Assembly: GCF_021390475.1 (NCBI RefSeq)
Contig: NZ_JAJUWS010000044.1
Location: 1-54,471, forward strand
DNA from: Streptomyces sp. ST2-7A
GTDB taxonomy: Bacteria; Actinomycetota; Actinomycetes; Streptomycetales; Streptomycetaceae
Length of the DNA stretch: 54,471 nt
Direction: 5' to 3'
This document shows, piece by piece, positions 33,015 to 42,397 of this stretch (its first letter is position 1; each line of letters opens with the position of its first letter). The position numbers and the translations under genes were made by a program. Under the pieces are notes generated by a model that saw nothing but the letters and a program-made list of their open reading frames with translations, was not told the origin of the DNA and did not search any database.

Positions 33015-33682
33015 CCCTGATCAAGTGCGACATCGGCGACTCGCGCTCTTCCGGCGGGGCCTTCGACTCCCCGGGGCGGCGCGAGGCGGGCCACCGGCCC
33101 GCGCGTACCACGCCACTCTAGACGCCCGAGATACCCCGCTTGTCGCCGGGGTCCGCCGTGTCGATCCCACCCCATTTCCGCACCCCCGATCCCCGGCCCG
33201 CACCGTTCCGAACCCGGCCGTTCCGGCTTCCACCCCGGCTGTTCCGGCTCCGGGCCGGGTGCCGCGCCTCCGCCCCCGGCGTCCCCGTCGCGCCCCGTCC
33301 CCGCCTCCCGGCGCGCCGGGAGGCGGGGACGGGTGACGCGCGGCACCCTGGAGAAGTGGTGGACGAGGAGCGAGGCGGGCACGGCGGGAACGGACGGTGG
33401 CGTGCCCCGCCGCCTCCATCGGGACGGACGGGAACCCCGGGATCGGGCCGGCTCCGGACCGACCGGACGAGGCGTTCGGGAAAGCAACGAAAAACTCCGG
33501 AAAACACCAGCTCGGCAAGGGTTACCCGGGTTCTCGCCAGTTCTTGTCCCGGTGAACGAACACAGGCGGTCGGGCCCGGGCCCCGGGGGTAGGCTCGACC
33601 CCGCCGATGGCCCCGCCTCCCGAAAGTTCGGGAGAACGCCACGGCCCCGGCCTCACTATCCGGAGAGGAGCCCTGAAGCAGG
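33015..33682. other. ctaB/tkt divergent intergenic region
   Basis: 668 bp without a believable gene. It contains a stretch of imperfect GTTCCGGCT-like direct repeats (about 33205-33255), a 40-bp perfect palindrome (33294-33333), a relatively A-rich part (33480-33520) and a candidate -10 for tkt (TAGGCT, 33590-33595). Minus-strand open frames here are Gly/Arg-rich and lack any motif. Confidence 0.6.
33294..33333. repeat. 40-bp perfect palindrome between divergent genes
   Basis: 20-bp arms with no spacer, centred between 33313 and 33314. Both flanking genes read away from it, so it is not their terminator. Confidence 0.7.
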
Positions 33683-35761
33683 GTGAGCACCACATCGAAC
33701 AGCAGCGAACTCGACTGGACAGAACTGGACCGGCGAGCCGTGGACACCGTCCGCGTCCTGGCCATGGATTCCGTGCAGCGGGTCGGCAACGGGCACCCGG
33801 GGACGGCGATGAGCCTGGCCCCGGCCGCCCACCTCGTCTTCCGGAAGCTGATGCGGCACGACCCCTCCGACCCGGACTGGGCGGGCCGCGACCGCTTCGT
33901 GCTCTCCGTGGGCCACAGCAGTCTGACCCTCTACATCCAGCTCTACATGACCGGCTACGGCCTGGAGCTCGAGGACCTCAAGGCCTTCCGCACCTGGGGC
34001 AGCAGGACCCCGGGGCACCCGGAGCACGGTCACACCGTCGGCGTGGAGACCACCACCGGCCCGCTGGGGCAGGGTGTGGCCAACGCCGTGGGCATGGCGA
34101 TGGCCTCCCGCTACGAGCGTGGCCTGTTCGACCCCGACACGGCGGTCGGCGAGTCCCCCTTCGACCACACCATCTGGGTCTTCGCCGGTGACGGCGACCT
34201 CCAGGAGGGCGTCTCCGCCGAGGCCGCCTCCCTCGCCGGTCACCAGAAGCTGGGCAACCTGGTCCTGCTGTGGGACGACAACCACATCTCCATCGAGGGC
34301 GACACCGAGACCGCCATCAGCGAGGACGTCCTCGGACGCTTCGAGGCGTACGGCTGGCACGTGCAGCGGGTGCCGCAGGCCGAGAGCGGCGACCTCGACC
34401 CCGTCGCCCTGCACGAGGCGATGGTCGCCGCCCGGGCGGAGACCTCCCGTCCCTCGATCATCGCGGCGCGCTCGATCATCGCCTGGCCCGCCCCCAACGC
34501 GCAGAACACCGAGGCCGCCCACGGCTCCGCGCTGGGCGCCGAGGAGGTGGCCGCCACCAAGCGGGTGCTGGGCTTCGACCCCGAGCGGGACTTCGTCGTG
34601 GAGCCCGAGGTGCTGGAGCACGTCCGGGGTGCCCGCGAGCGCGGCCGGGCGCTGCGCGCCGAGTGGGAGGAGCGGTTCGCCGCCTGGCGGGAGGCCGAGC
34701 CCGAGCGGGCCGCCGAGTGGGAGCGGATCCGCGCCGGCCGGCTGCCCGAGGGCTGGGAGAAGGCCCTGCCCACCTTCGAGCCGGGCAAGGACGTCGCCAC
34801 CCGCAAGGCCTCCGGCCAGGTGCTGAAGGACCTGGGCGCGGTGATCCCGGAGCTGTGGGGCGGCTCGGCCGACCTCGCCGGTTCCAACAACACCACCATC
34901 GACGCCACGTCCTCCTTCCTTCCGGAGGGCAACCCGCTGCCCGGTGCCGACCCCTACGGTCGGACCCTGCACTTCGGGATCCGCGAGCACGCGATGGGTT
35001 CGACCATGAACGGCATCGCCCTGCACGGGAACACCCGGGTGTACGGCGGCACCTTCCTGGTCTTCTCCGACTACATGCGCCCCGCGGTGCGGTTGGCCGC
35101 GCTGATGCAGCTGCCGGTGACGTACGTGTGGACCCACGACTCCATCGGTCTGGGCGAGGACGGCCCCACCCACCAGCCGGTCGAACACCTCGCGGCGCTG
35201 CGCGCCATCCCCGGCCTGAACGTCGTGCGGCCGGCCGACGCCAACGAGACCGTCATCGCCTGGCGCGAGATCCTGCGCCGCCACGGCGAGCGGTCCGCCC
35301 CCCACGGCCTGGCGCTCACCCGCCAGAACGTGCCGACGTACGAGGCGGACGAGGACACCGCCCGGGGTGGTTACATCCGCGCCGAGGCCGAGGGCGGCGA
35401 GCCCCGGGTGATCCTCATCGGCACCGGTTCCGAGGTGCAGTTGGCGATGGCCGCCCGCGAGGAACTGCAGGCCGGGGGCATTCCCACCCGGGTGGTCTCG
35501 ATGCCCTGCGCGGAGTGGTTCGAGGAGCAGACGCAGGCGTACCGCGACAGCGTGCTGCCGCCCGGCGTGCGCGCCCGGGTCGCCGTGGAGGCGGGCATCG
35601 GGATGAGCTGGTACCGCTGGACCGGCGACGCCGGTCGGGTGGTCTCCCTGGAGCACTTCGGCGCCTCCGCCGACTACCGCAAGCTGTTCGAGGAGTTCGG
35701 CATCACCGCCGGGGCCGTCGCGGCCGCGGCCCGGGAATCGCTGGCCGCCGCCGAGCGCTGA
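33683..35761 (+). CDS. tkt: transketolase
   Basis: A 692-residue ThDP enzyme of the non-oxidative pentose phosphate pathway, moving two-carbon units between ketoses and aldoses. Marks include NGHPGTAMSLAPAAH, the ThDP-binding GDGDLQEGVSAEA and WDDNHISIEGDT, HGSALGAEE, and IREHAMGSTMNGIALHG in the second domain, with EDGPTHQPVEHLAALR holding substrate residues. The start is GTG at 33683. It leads the operon tkt-tal-zwf-opcA-pgl, with tal following after 32 bp. Confidence 0.97.
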   Translation: MSTTSNSSELDWTELDRRAVDTVRVLAMDSVQRVGNGHPGTAMSLAPAAHLVFRKLMRHDPSDPDWAGRDRFVLSVGHSSLTLYIQLYMTGYGLELEDLKAFRTWGSRTPGHPEHGHTVGVETTTGPLGQGVANAVGMAMASRYERGLFDPDTAVGESPFDHTIWVFAGDGDLQEGVSAEAASLAGHQKLGNLVLLWDDNHISIEGDTETAISEDVLGRFEAYGWHVQRVPQAESGDLDPVALHEAMVAARAETSRPSIIAARSIIAWPAPNAQNTEAAHGSALGAEEVAATKRVLGFDPERDFVVEPEVLEHVRGARERGRALRAEWEERFAAWREAEPERAAEWERIRAGRLPEGWEKALPTFEPGKDVATRKASGQVLKDLGAVIPELWGGSADLAGSNNTTIDATSSFLPEGNPLPGADPYGRTLHFGIREHAMGSTMNGIALHGNTRVYGGTFLVFSDYMRPAVRLAALMQLPVTYVWTHDSIGLGEDGPTHQPVEHLAALRAIPGLNVVRPADANETVIAWREILRRHGERSAPHGLALTRQNVPTYEADEDTARGGYIRAEAEGGEPRVILIGTGSEVQLAMAAREELQAGGIPTRVVSMPCAEWFEEQTQAYRDSVLPPGVRARVAVEAGIGMSWYRWTGDAGRVVSLEHFGASADYRKLFEEFGITAGAVAAAARESLAAAER

Positions 35762-35793
35762 CCCCGATACCAGACAGAGGAGTTGCGTTACCG

Positions 35794-36924
35794 ATGACCG
35801 AGGCACTCAAGCGGCTCTCCGAGGAGGGCGTCGCGATCTGGCTGGACGATCTCTCGCGCAGCCGGATCACCTCCGGTGACCTGGGCGAGCTGATCGACCA
35901 GCAGCACGTGGTCGGGGTCACCACCAATCCCGCGATCTTCCAGAAGGCCATCTCCGCCGGCGAGGGGTACGAGCAGCAGGTCGCCGACCTCGCCGTGCGC
36001 CGCGTCTCCGTGGAGGAGGCGCTGCGGATGATCACCACCGCGGACGTGCGGGACGCCTGCGACGTCATGCGTCCCGTCTTCGACGCCACCGACGGCCGGG
36101 ACGGCCGGGTCTCCATCGAGGTGGACCCGCGGTTGGCGCACGCCACCGCCCCCACCGTCGCCGAGGCCAAGCAGCTGGCCTGGCTGGTGGACCGGCCGAA
36201 CACACTGATCAAGATCCCGGCCACCGAGGCCGGACTGCCCGCCATCACCGAGACGATCGCCCTGGGCATCAGCGTCAACGTCACGCTGATCTTCTCCCTG
36301 GAGCGGTACCGCGCGGTGATGGACGCCTACCTCACCGGCCTGGAACGGGCCCGGGAGAAGGGGCTGGACATCTCCGGCATCCACTCGGTGGCGTCGTTCT
36401 TCGTCTCCCGGGTGGACACCGAGATCGACAAGCGGCTGGACGCCCTGGGCACCGAGGAGGCGAAGGCGCTGCGCGGGAAGGCCGGGCTGGCCAACGCCCG
36501 CCTCGCCTTCCGGGCCTACGAGGAGGTCTTCTCCTCCCCCCGCTGGGAGGAGCTGGCGCGGGAGGGCGCCAACGTCCAGCGTCCGCTGTGGGCCTCGACC
36601 GGCGTGAAGGACCCGGCCTACCCCGACACCCTCTACGTCACCGAACTGGTCGCCCCCGGCACCGTCAACACGATGCCGGAGGCCACTCTGCGGGCCGCCG
36701 AGGATCACGCGGAGATCACCGGTGACACCATCAGCGGCACCCACGAGCTCGCCCGGGCCGACATCGACGCCCTGGCCGAGCACGGCATCTCCTACGACGA
36801 GGTCGTGAAGCTCCTCGAGGTCGAGGGCATCGAGAAGTTCGAGAGCGCCTGGAACGACCTGCTCGACTCCACCCGCGCCGAGTTGGAAAGGCTCGCGCCG
36901 GAGGAAGGTCGAGAGGACGCGTGA
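35794..36924 (+). CDS. tal: transaldolase
   Basis: A 376-residue (beta/alpha)8 enzyme that moves a dihydroxyacetone unit between sugar phosphates. The Schiff-base lysine is K140 in TLIKIPATEAG. VGVTTNPAIFQKAI and SVASFFVSRVDTEIDK are family signatures, and the length is that of the long (actinobacterial) transaldolase class. GAGGAG lies 12 nt before the ATG at 35794. Its stop overlaps the zwf GTG as GTGA. Confidence 0.97.
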   Translation: MTEALKRLSEEGVAIWLDDLSRSRITSGDLGELIDQQHVVGVTTNPAIFQKAISAGEGYEQQVADLAVRRVSVEEALRMITTADVRDACDVMRPVFDATDGRDGRVSIEVDPRLAHATAPTVAEAKQLAWLVDRPNTLIKIPATEAGLPAITETIALGISVNVTLIFSLERYRAVMDAYLTGLERAREKGLDISGIHSVASFFVSRVDTEIDKRLDALGTEEAKALRGKAGLANARLAFRAYEEVFSSPRWEELAREGANVQRPLWASTGVKDPAYPDTLYVTELVAPGTVNTMPEATLRAAEDHAEITGDTISGTHELARADIDALAEHGISYDEVVKLLEVEGIEKFESAWNDLLDSTRAELERLAPEEGREDA

Positions 36925-38483
36925 GCGGCGACACCACGGCGTCCGGGGGCACCACCCCCGCCCCCGGCGCCAACCCGCTGCGGGACCCCGGGGACCGACG
37001 GCTGCCGCGGATCGCGGGGCCGTCGGGCCTGGTCATCTTCGGGGTGACCGGGGATCTGTCCCGCAAGAAGCTGATGCCCGCCGTGTACGACCTCGCCAAC
37101 CGGGGTCTGCTCCCACCGGGCTTCTCCCTGGTCGGCTTCGCCCGCCGGGATTGGGAGGACGAGGACTTCGCGAAGGTCGTGCACGACTCCGTCAAGGAGC
37201 ACGCCCGCACGCCGTTCCGGGAGGAGGTCTGGCGGCAGCTGTCCGAGGGGATGCGGTTCGTACCCGGCGTCTTCGACGACGACTCCGCCTTCGAGACCCT
37301 GCGGCACACCATCGACCGCCTGGACAAGGAGCGCGGCACCGGCGGCAACTTCGCCTTCTACCTGTCGGTGCCGCCGAAGTTCTTCCCCCTGGTGGTGCAG
37401 CAGCTCAAGAAGCACGGCCTGTCCGAGGGGAAGGGCGACAGTTGGCGACGGGCCGTCATCGAGAAGCCCTTCGGGCACGACCTGGCCTCCGCCCGCGAGC
37501 TGAACCGGACCGTGCACGGCGTCTTCGCCAACCACGAGGTCTTCCGGATCGACCACTACCTGGGCAAGGAGACGGTCCAGAACATCCTGGCGCTGCGTTT
37601 CGCCAACACGATGTTCGAGCCGCTGTGGAACCGCAGTTACGTGGACCACGTGCAGATCACCATGGCCGAGGACATCGGCATCGGCGGTCGGGCGGGGTAC
37701 TACGACGGCATCGGCTCGGCGCGCGACGTCATCCAGAACCACCTGCTGCAACTGCTGGCGCTGACCGCGATGGAGGAGCCGGTCTCCTTCGACGCCAAGG
37801 CGCTGGTCACCGAGAAGCTCAAGGTGCTGAACGCGGTGCGGCTCCCCTCCGATCCGGCCCGCACCACGGTGCGGGGGCAGTACACGGCGGGGTGGCAGGG
37901 CGGGACCCGGGTGGCGGGCTACCTCCAGGAGGAGGGCATCGACCCCGGGTCGGTGACCGACACCTACGCGGCGCTGAAGCTGGAGATCGACAACCGGCGG
38001 TGGGCGGGGGTGCCGTTCTACCTGCGCACCGGCAAGCGGCTGGGGCGGCGGGTCACCGAGATCGCGGTGGTCTTCCAGCGGGCCCCCTACTCACCGTTCG
38101 ACGCCACCGACACCCGCGAGTTGAACAACAACGCGCTGGTGATCCGGGTGCAGCCGGACGAGGGCGTGACGATCCGCTTCGGCTCCAAGGTGCCCGGCAC
38201 CCAGATGGAGATCCGGGACGTGACGATGGACTTCGCGTACGGCGAGTCCTTCACCGAGTCCAGCCCGGAGGCGTACGAGCGGCTGCTGCTGGACGTGCTG
38301 CTGGGCGACGCCAACCTCTTCCCCCGGCACAACGAGGTCGAGCGGTCCTGGGAGATCCTCGACCCGGTCGAGGAGTTCTGGGCGGCCGGCGGCCGGCCGG
38401 AACCGTACACCGCCGGGACCTGGGGACCGAAGGCGGCCGACGAGATGCTCGCGAGGGACGGACGGAGTTGGCGACGGCCATGA
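36921..38483 (+). CDS. zwf: glucose-6-phosphate 1-dehydrogenase
   Basis: A 520-residue NADP-dependent enzyme that opens the oxidative pentose phosphate pathway. The coenzyme loop is GVTGDLSRKKLMPA (41-54), EKPFGHD follows at 181-187, and the active-site signature RIDHYLGKE contains D211 and H212. The N-terminal 30 residues are a Gly/Pro/Thr-rich leader typical of actinobacterial forms. Start and stop both overlap neighbours (GTGA with tal, ATGA with opcA). Full activity in actinobacteria needs OpcA, encoded next. Confidence 0.97.
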   Translation: MSGDTTASGGTTPAPGANPLRDPGDRRLPRIAGPSGLVIFGVTGDLSRKKLMPAVYDLANRGLLPPGFSLVGFARRDWEDEDFAKVVHDSVKEHARTPFREEVWRQLSEGMRFVPGVFDDDSAFETLRHTIDRLDKERGTGGNFAFYLSVPPKFFPLVVQQLKKHGLSEGKGDSWRRAVIEKPFGHDLASARELNRTVHGVFANHEVFRIDHYLGKETVQNILALRFANTMFEPLWNRSYVDHVQITMAEDIGIGGRAGYYDGIGSARDVIQNHLLQLLALTAMEEPVSFDAKALVTEKLKVLNAVRLPSDPARTTVRGQYTAGWQGGTRVAGYLQEEGIDPGSVTDTYAALKLEIDNRRWAGVPFYLRTGKRLGRRVTEIAVVFQRAPYSPFDATDTRELNNNALVIRVQPDEGVTIRFGSKVPGTQMEIRDVTMDFAYGESFTESSPEAYERLLLDVLLGDANLFPRHNEVERSWEILDPVEEFWAAGGRPEPYTAGTWGPKAADEMLARDGRSWRRP

Positions 38484-39583
38484 ACATCGACCTCACGGAC
38501 ACCACCTCCAGTCGGATCAACGCGGCCCTGGTGCAGGCCAGGCGGGCGACCGGCACGCCGGCCATCGGCATGGTCCTGACCCTGGTCATCGTCACCGACG
38601 AGGGCAATCACTACGACGCGCTGAAGGCGGCGGGAGAGGCGTCCAAGGAGCACCCCTCGCGCATCCTGGTGGTGGTGCGGCGTCCCGGACGCTCGCCCCG
38701 CGACCGGGCCGTGGCCCGGCTCGACGCCGAGGTCCGGGCCGGGGCCGACGCCGGCAGCGGGGAGACCGTGCTGCTGCGCCTGCACGGCGAGCTCGCCGCG
38801 CACGCCCACAGCGTGGTACTGCCGCTGCTGCTGCCGGACGCGCCGGTGGTGGTCTGGTGGCCCGAGGACGCCCCGGAGCGCCCGGCCGACGACCCGCTGG
38901 GGTCCCTGGCGCAGCGCCGCATCTCCGACGCGGCCTCCACCGAGGACCCGATCGCGGCCCTGGAGGTGCGCGCCAAGGGCTACTCCCCCGGTGACACCGA
39001 TCTGGCCTGGACCCGGATCACGCCGTGGCGCAGCGTACTGGCCTCGGCCCTGGATCAGCGGCACAGCCGTGTGCGGTCGGCGGTGGTCGAGGGCGAGGAG
39101 CACAATCCCAGTGCCGAGTTGCTCGCCATGTGGCTCGGGGCGCGGTTGGAGGTGCCCGTGGAGCGGGTACTGACGGAGGGTCCGGGGATCACGGCGGTGC
39201 GGCTGGCCACGGCCGAGGGCATGATCTCCCTGACCCGGCCCACCGGGGCCCTGGGCGGGCTGGAGATGCCCGGTCAGCCGGACCGGCACGTGGCGCTGCA
39301 GCGGCGCGGGACGGCCGAGCTGATCGCCGAGGAGCTGCGGCGGCTGGATCCGGATGTCGCCTACGCGCAGGCGGTGCGCTTCGACACCTCCCGGCTGCGG
39401 CACACCGAGCCGGCGGAGACCGGGGACGGCTCCGGGGAGGACGGGGGCGGTACCCCCGCCCCGGACACCGGGGAGAGCACGACCGCCGGGGACGCGCCGG
39501 GGCGGGAGTCCCGCGAGTCCCCCGGTGACACCCGCTCGGGCACCTCGTGGAAGCTCACCGCCCGGAAGGGGAACAGGCGATGA
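38480..39583 (+). CDS. opcA: glucose-6-phosphate dehydrogenase assembly protein OpcA
   Basis: A 367-residue protein needed for assembly or redox control of glucose-6-phosphate dehydrogenase. Family marks are TPAIGMVLTLVIV, HPSRILVVVRRPG, PDAPVVVWWPEDAP and ITPWRSVLASALDQ. A low-complexity Gly/Glu/Thr insertion of about 45 residues (roughly 310-355) lies just before the conserved C-terminal WKLTARKG. The ATG at 38480 overlaps the zwf stop as ATGA, and its own stop overlaps the pgl ATG the same way. Confidence 0.95.
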   Translation: MNIDLTDTTSSRINAALVQARRATGTPAIGMVLTLVIVTDEGNHYDALKAAGEASKEHPSRILVVVRRPGRSPRDRAVARLDAEVRAGADAGSGETVLLRLHGELAAHAHSVVLPLLLPDAPVVVWWPEDAPERPADDPLGSLAQRRISDAASTEDPIAALEVRAKGYSPGDTDLAWTRITPWRSVLASALDQRHSRVRSAVVEGEEHNPSAELLAMWLGARLEVPVERVLTEGPGITAVRLATAEGMISLTRPTGALGGLEMPGQPDRHVALQRRGTAELIAEELRRLDPDVAYAQAVRFDTSRLRHTEPAETGDGSGEDGGGTPAPDTGESTTAGDAPGRESRESPGDTRSGTSWKLTARKGNRR

Positions 39584-40383
39584 CCGCTCCGGGACGGGTG
39601 ATCCCCCGGGTACTGGTGCACCGTGACGCGGAACTGCTCGCGGCGGCGGCCGCCGCCCGTCTGCTGACCCGGATCGTCGACGCGCAGAGCGAACGGGGCT
39701 CGGCGTCGGTGGTGCTGACCGGAGGACGCAACGGCATCGCGTTGTTGCGGGCCGTGGCCGCCGCCCCGGCCCGGGAGGCCGTGGACTGGTCCCGGGTTGA
39801 CCTGTGGTGGGGTGACGAGCGGTACCTGCCGGCCGGTGACCCGGATCGCAACGAGACGCAGGCCCGCGAGGCCCTGTTGGACTCGCTGCCGCTGGATCCG
39901 GCCCGGGTGCACGCCATGCCGGCGGTCGCCCCCGACACCGACCCGGCCGCGCTCGGGGCGGTGGAGGCCGCCGCCGAGCGGTACGCCGCCGAACTCGCGG
40001 CGGCCTCGCCGGACGCGAGCGGCCTCCCGGGGTTCGACGTGCTGCTGCTGGGCGTGGGCCCGGACACCCACGTCGCCTCGCTCTTCCCCGATCACCCCGC
40101 CCTCGAAGAGACCGGTCGCACGGTGGTGGCGGTGCGCGGTGCGCCGAAGCCCCCGGCCGAGCGGGTCACCCTGACACGCCCCGCCATCCGGGGGGCGCGC
40201 GAGGTCTGGCTGCTGGCCGCCGGGAAGGACAAGGCGGGGGCGGTGGCCACCGCCCTCTCGGGCGCGGACGGCGACACCGTGCCGGCGGCGGGCGTGCACG
40301 GCCTGGACCGGACGCTGTGGTTGCTGGACATCTCGGCCGCCGCGCAGTTGCCCGAGCGGATCCACCCGCCCGCCGCCGGCTGA
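39580..40383 (+). CDS. pgl: 6-phosphogluconolactonase
   Basis: A 267-residue enzyme hydrolysing 6-phosphogluconolactone, the second oxidative step. It belongs to the NagB-like DevB/SOL class: VVLTGGRNGIALLRAV, DLWWGDERYLPAGDPDRNE and GVGPDTHVASLFPDHPAL are the phosphate and substrate loops. The ATG at 39580 overlaps the opcA stop. It is the last gene of the pentose phosphate operon; no gnd follows. Confidence 0.95.
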   Translation: MTAPGRVIPRVLVHRDAELLAAAAAARLLTRIVDAQSERGSASVVLTGGRNGIALLRAVAAAPAREAVDWSRVDLWWGDERYLPAGDPDRNETQAREALLDSLPLDPARVHAMPAVAPDTDPAALGAVEAAAERYAAELAAASPDASGLPGFDVLLLGVGPDTHVASLFPDHPALEETGRTVVAVRGAPKPPAERVTLTRPAIRGAREVWLLAAGKDKAGAVATALSGADGDTVPAAGVHGLDRTLWLLDISAAAQLPERIHPPAAG

Positions 40384-40443
40384 GCGGTCCCGCGTCCCCG
40401 ACGGGCGTTCGACGACCGGCGGCGGGTGACACGACCCCGATGT

Positions 40444-40493
40444 CACGACGGCCCCCGTCCCACCGGTTCTCCGGTGGGACGGGGGCCGTCGTG
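40444..40493. terminator. bidirectional terminator between pgl and pgi
   Basis: 23-bp perfect arms (40444-40466 and 40471-40493) with a TTCT loop, between convergent operons. Confidence 0.85.
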
Positions 40494-40549
40494 GGTTCGA
40501 CCGACGGGCCGGCGCGGATCGCCCCCGGCGGGGCCGCCGGTACCGGGCG

Positions 40550-42226
40550 TCAGCGCCCGCGCAGCTCCCGGTAGCGGGCCACCAGGGCGGTGGTGGAGGC
40601 GTCCAGCCCGGGCACCTCCGTCCCCTCGGTGAGCGCCGGCTCCACCCGCTTGGCCAGCACCTTGCCCAGCTCGACGCCCCACTGGTCGAAGGAGTCGATG
40701 TTCCACACCGCGCCCTGCACGAAGACCTTGTGCTCGTACAGCGCGACGAGTTGGCCCAACACGGAAGGGGTCAGTCGGGGGGCCAGGATCGTGGTGGTGG
40801 GGCGGTCGCCCCGGAAGGTGCGGTGCGGTACCAGCTCCTCCGCCACGCCCTCGGCGCGGACCTCCTCGGCGGTCTTGCCGAAGGCCAGGGCCTGGCCCTG
40901 GGCGAGGAGGTTGGCCATCAGCAGGTCGTGGTGGTCCCGCAGGCGGGGGGAGAGCTCCGCCACCGGCCGGGCGAAGCCGATCAGGTCGGCCGGGACCAGC
41001 TTGGTGCCCTGGTGCAGCAGCTGGTAGTAGGCGTGCTGGCCGTTGGTACCGGGAGTGCCCCAGACGATCGGTCCGGTCTGCCAGCGCACCGGCTCGCCGT
41101 CCCGGTCCACGGACTTGCCGTTGGACTCCATGTCCAACTGCTGGAGGTAGGCCGGGAACTTCCCCAGGTAGTGGGAGTAGGGCAGCACCGCGTGCGACTG
41201 GGCGTCGTGGAAGGCGTTGTACCAGATGCCCAGCAGCCCCATGAGCAGCGGGGCGTTGGCCTCCGGCGGGGCGGTGCGGAAGTGCTCGTCGACGGTGTGG
41301 AAGCCGGCGAGCATGTCGTGGAAGTTGTCCGGTCCGATGCCGACCATCAGCGCCAGGCCGATCGCCGAGTCGTAGGAGTACCGGCCACCGACCCAGTCCC
41401 AGAACTCGAACATGTTGGCGGTGTCGATGCCGAAGGCCGCGACCTCGTCGGCGTTGGTGGAGACGGCGACGAAGTGCCGGGCGACCGCCTCCTCGCCGGT
41501 GTCGGGGCCGATGCCCTCCAGCAGCCAGGCCCGGGCGGAACGGGCGTTGGTGATGGTCTCGATGGTGGTGAAGGTCTTGGAGGCGACCACGAACAGCGTC
41601 TCGGTGGGGTCCAACCCGCGCAGCGCCTCGTGCAGGTCCGAGCCGTCCACGTTGGAGACGAAACGGATCTCCACCTCACGGGTGGAGTAGGGGCGCAGTG
41701 CCTCGTAGGCCATGGCCGGCCCCAGGTCGGAGCCGCCGATGCCGATGTTGACCACCGTGCGGATGCGCCGACCGGTGTGTCCGGTCCACTCCCCGGAACG
41801 GACGCGCTCGGCGAAGGCACCCATGCGGTCCAGAACCGCGTGCACGGCGGGCACGACGTTCTCGGATTCCCCGCCGTCGCCGACGGCCGGCCGGATCTCC
41901 GCGCCACGGGGCGCCCGCAGGGCGGTGTGCAGCACCGCCCGGTCCTCGGTGGTGTTGATCCGCTCCCCGCGGAACATCGCGTCCCGCAGCCCCTCGACGT
42001 CCGTCGCGACGGCCAACCCGCGCAGCAGCCCCAGCGTCTCGTCGGTGATCAGGTGCTTGGAGAAATCGATGTGGAGGTCACCGGCCCGTACCGTGTGGCG
42101 CTCCGCCCGCCCCGGGTCCTTCGCGAACAGCTCCCGGAGGCCGACCTCCCCCAGCTCCTCCCGGTGCTTCGCCAGGGCGTGCCACTCCGGCATCCGGTCC
42201 AGCCCCGTCCGGCCTGCTGCGTTCAT
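40550..42226 (-). CDS. pgi: glucose-6-phosphate isomerase
   Basis: A 558-residue enzyme interconverting glucose-6-phosphate and fructose-6-phosphate. It has the large bacterial/eukaryotic form: VNIGIGGSDLGPAMAYEAL, phosphate loop SKTFTTIET, GGRYSYDSAIGLALM, and the signature GAVWNIDSFDQWGVELGK. The ATG at 42226 (MNAAGRTGLDRMPEW) fits the family N-terminus better than the ATGs at 42277 or 42244. Its place facing the pentose phosphate operon allows return of fructose-6-phosphate into the oxidative branch. Confidence 0.96.
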   Translation of the reverse strand: MNAAGRTGLDRMPEWHALAKHREELGEVGLRELFAKDPGRAERHTVRAGDLHIDFSKHLITDETLGLLRGLAVATDVEGLRDAMFRGERINTTEDRAVLHTALRAPRGAEIRPAVGDGGESENVVPAVHAVLDRMGAFAERVRSGEWTGHTGRRIRTVVNIGIGGSDLGPAMAYEALRPYSTREVEIRFVSNVDGSDLHEALRGLDPTETLFVVASKTFTTIETITNARSARAWLLEGIGPDTGEEAVARHFVAVSTNADEVAAFGIDTANMFEFWDWVGGRYSYDSAIGLALMVGIGPDNFHDMLAGFHTVDEHFRTAPPEANAPLLMGLLGIWYNAFHDAQSHAVLPYSHYLGKFPAYLQQLDMESNGKSVDRDGEPVRWQTGPIVWGTPGTNGQHAYYQLLHQGTKLVPADLIGFARPVAELSPRLRDHHDLLMANLLAQGQALAFGKTAEEVRAEGVAEELVPHRTFRGDRPTTTILAPRLTPSVLGQLVALYEHKVFVQGAVWNIDSFDQWGVELGKVLAKRVEPALTEGTEVPGLDASTTALVARYRELRGR

Positions 42227-42323
42227 CGTGCTTGTCCAGCCCATCTCTCGCCGTGTGCGGTCCCCGCCGGGGCCCACGCTAGTCGATCGCGGCGGTCGGG
42301 ACCGGACGCACGGCCGCGTGCCC

Positions 42324-42369
42324 CGGGGCCGTCGGACGAGGTCGAACCGCGCGGCGCCGAACGGCCCCG
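42324..42369 (-). terminator. weak terminator-like repeat after the methyltransferase gene
   Basis: 9-bp arms (42324-42332 and 42361-42369) with a 28-nt loop, 28 bp after the stop. Weak. Confidence 0.3.
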
Positions 42370-42397
42370 CTCCGTGCCGCCGGCGCCGTCGCGCCGG

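Noticed and set aside
33021..33518. 165-codon minus-strand frame in the ctaB/tkt gap
   Set aside because: Arg/Gly/Pro-rich, no motif, no ribosome site, and it spans the 40-bp palindrome.
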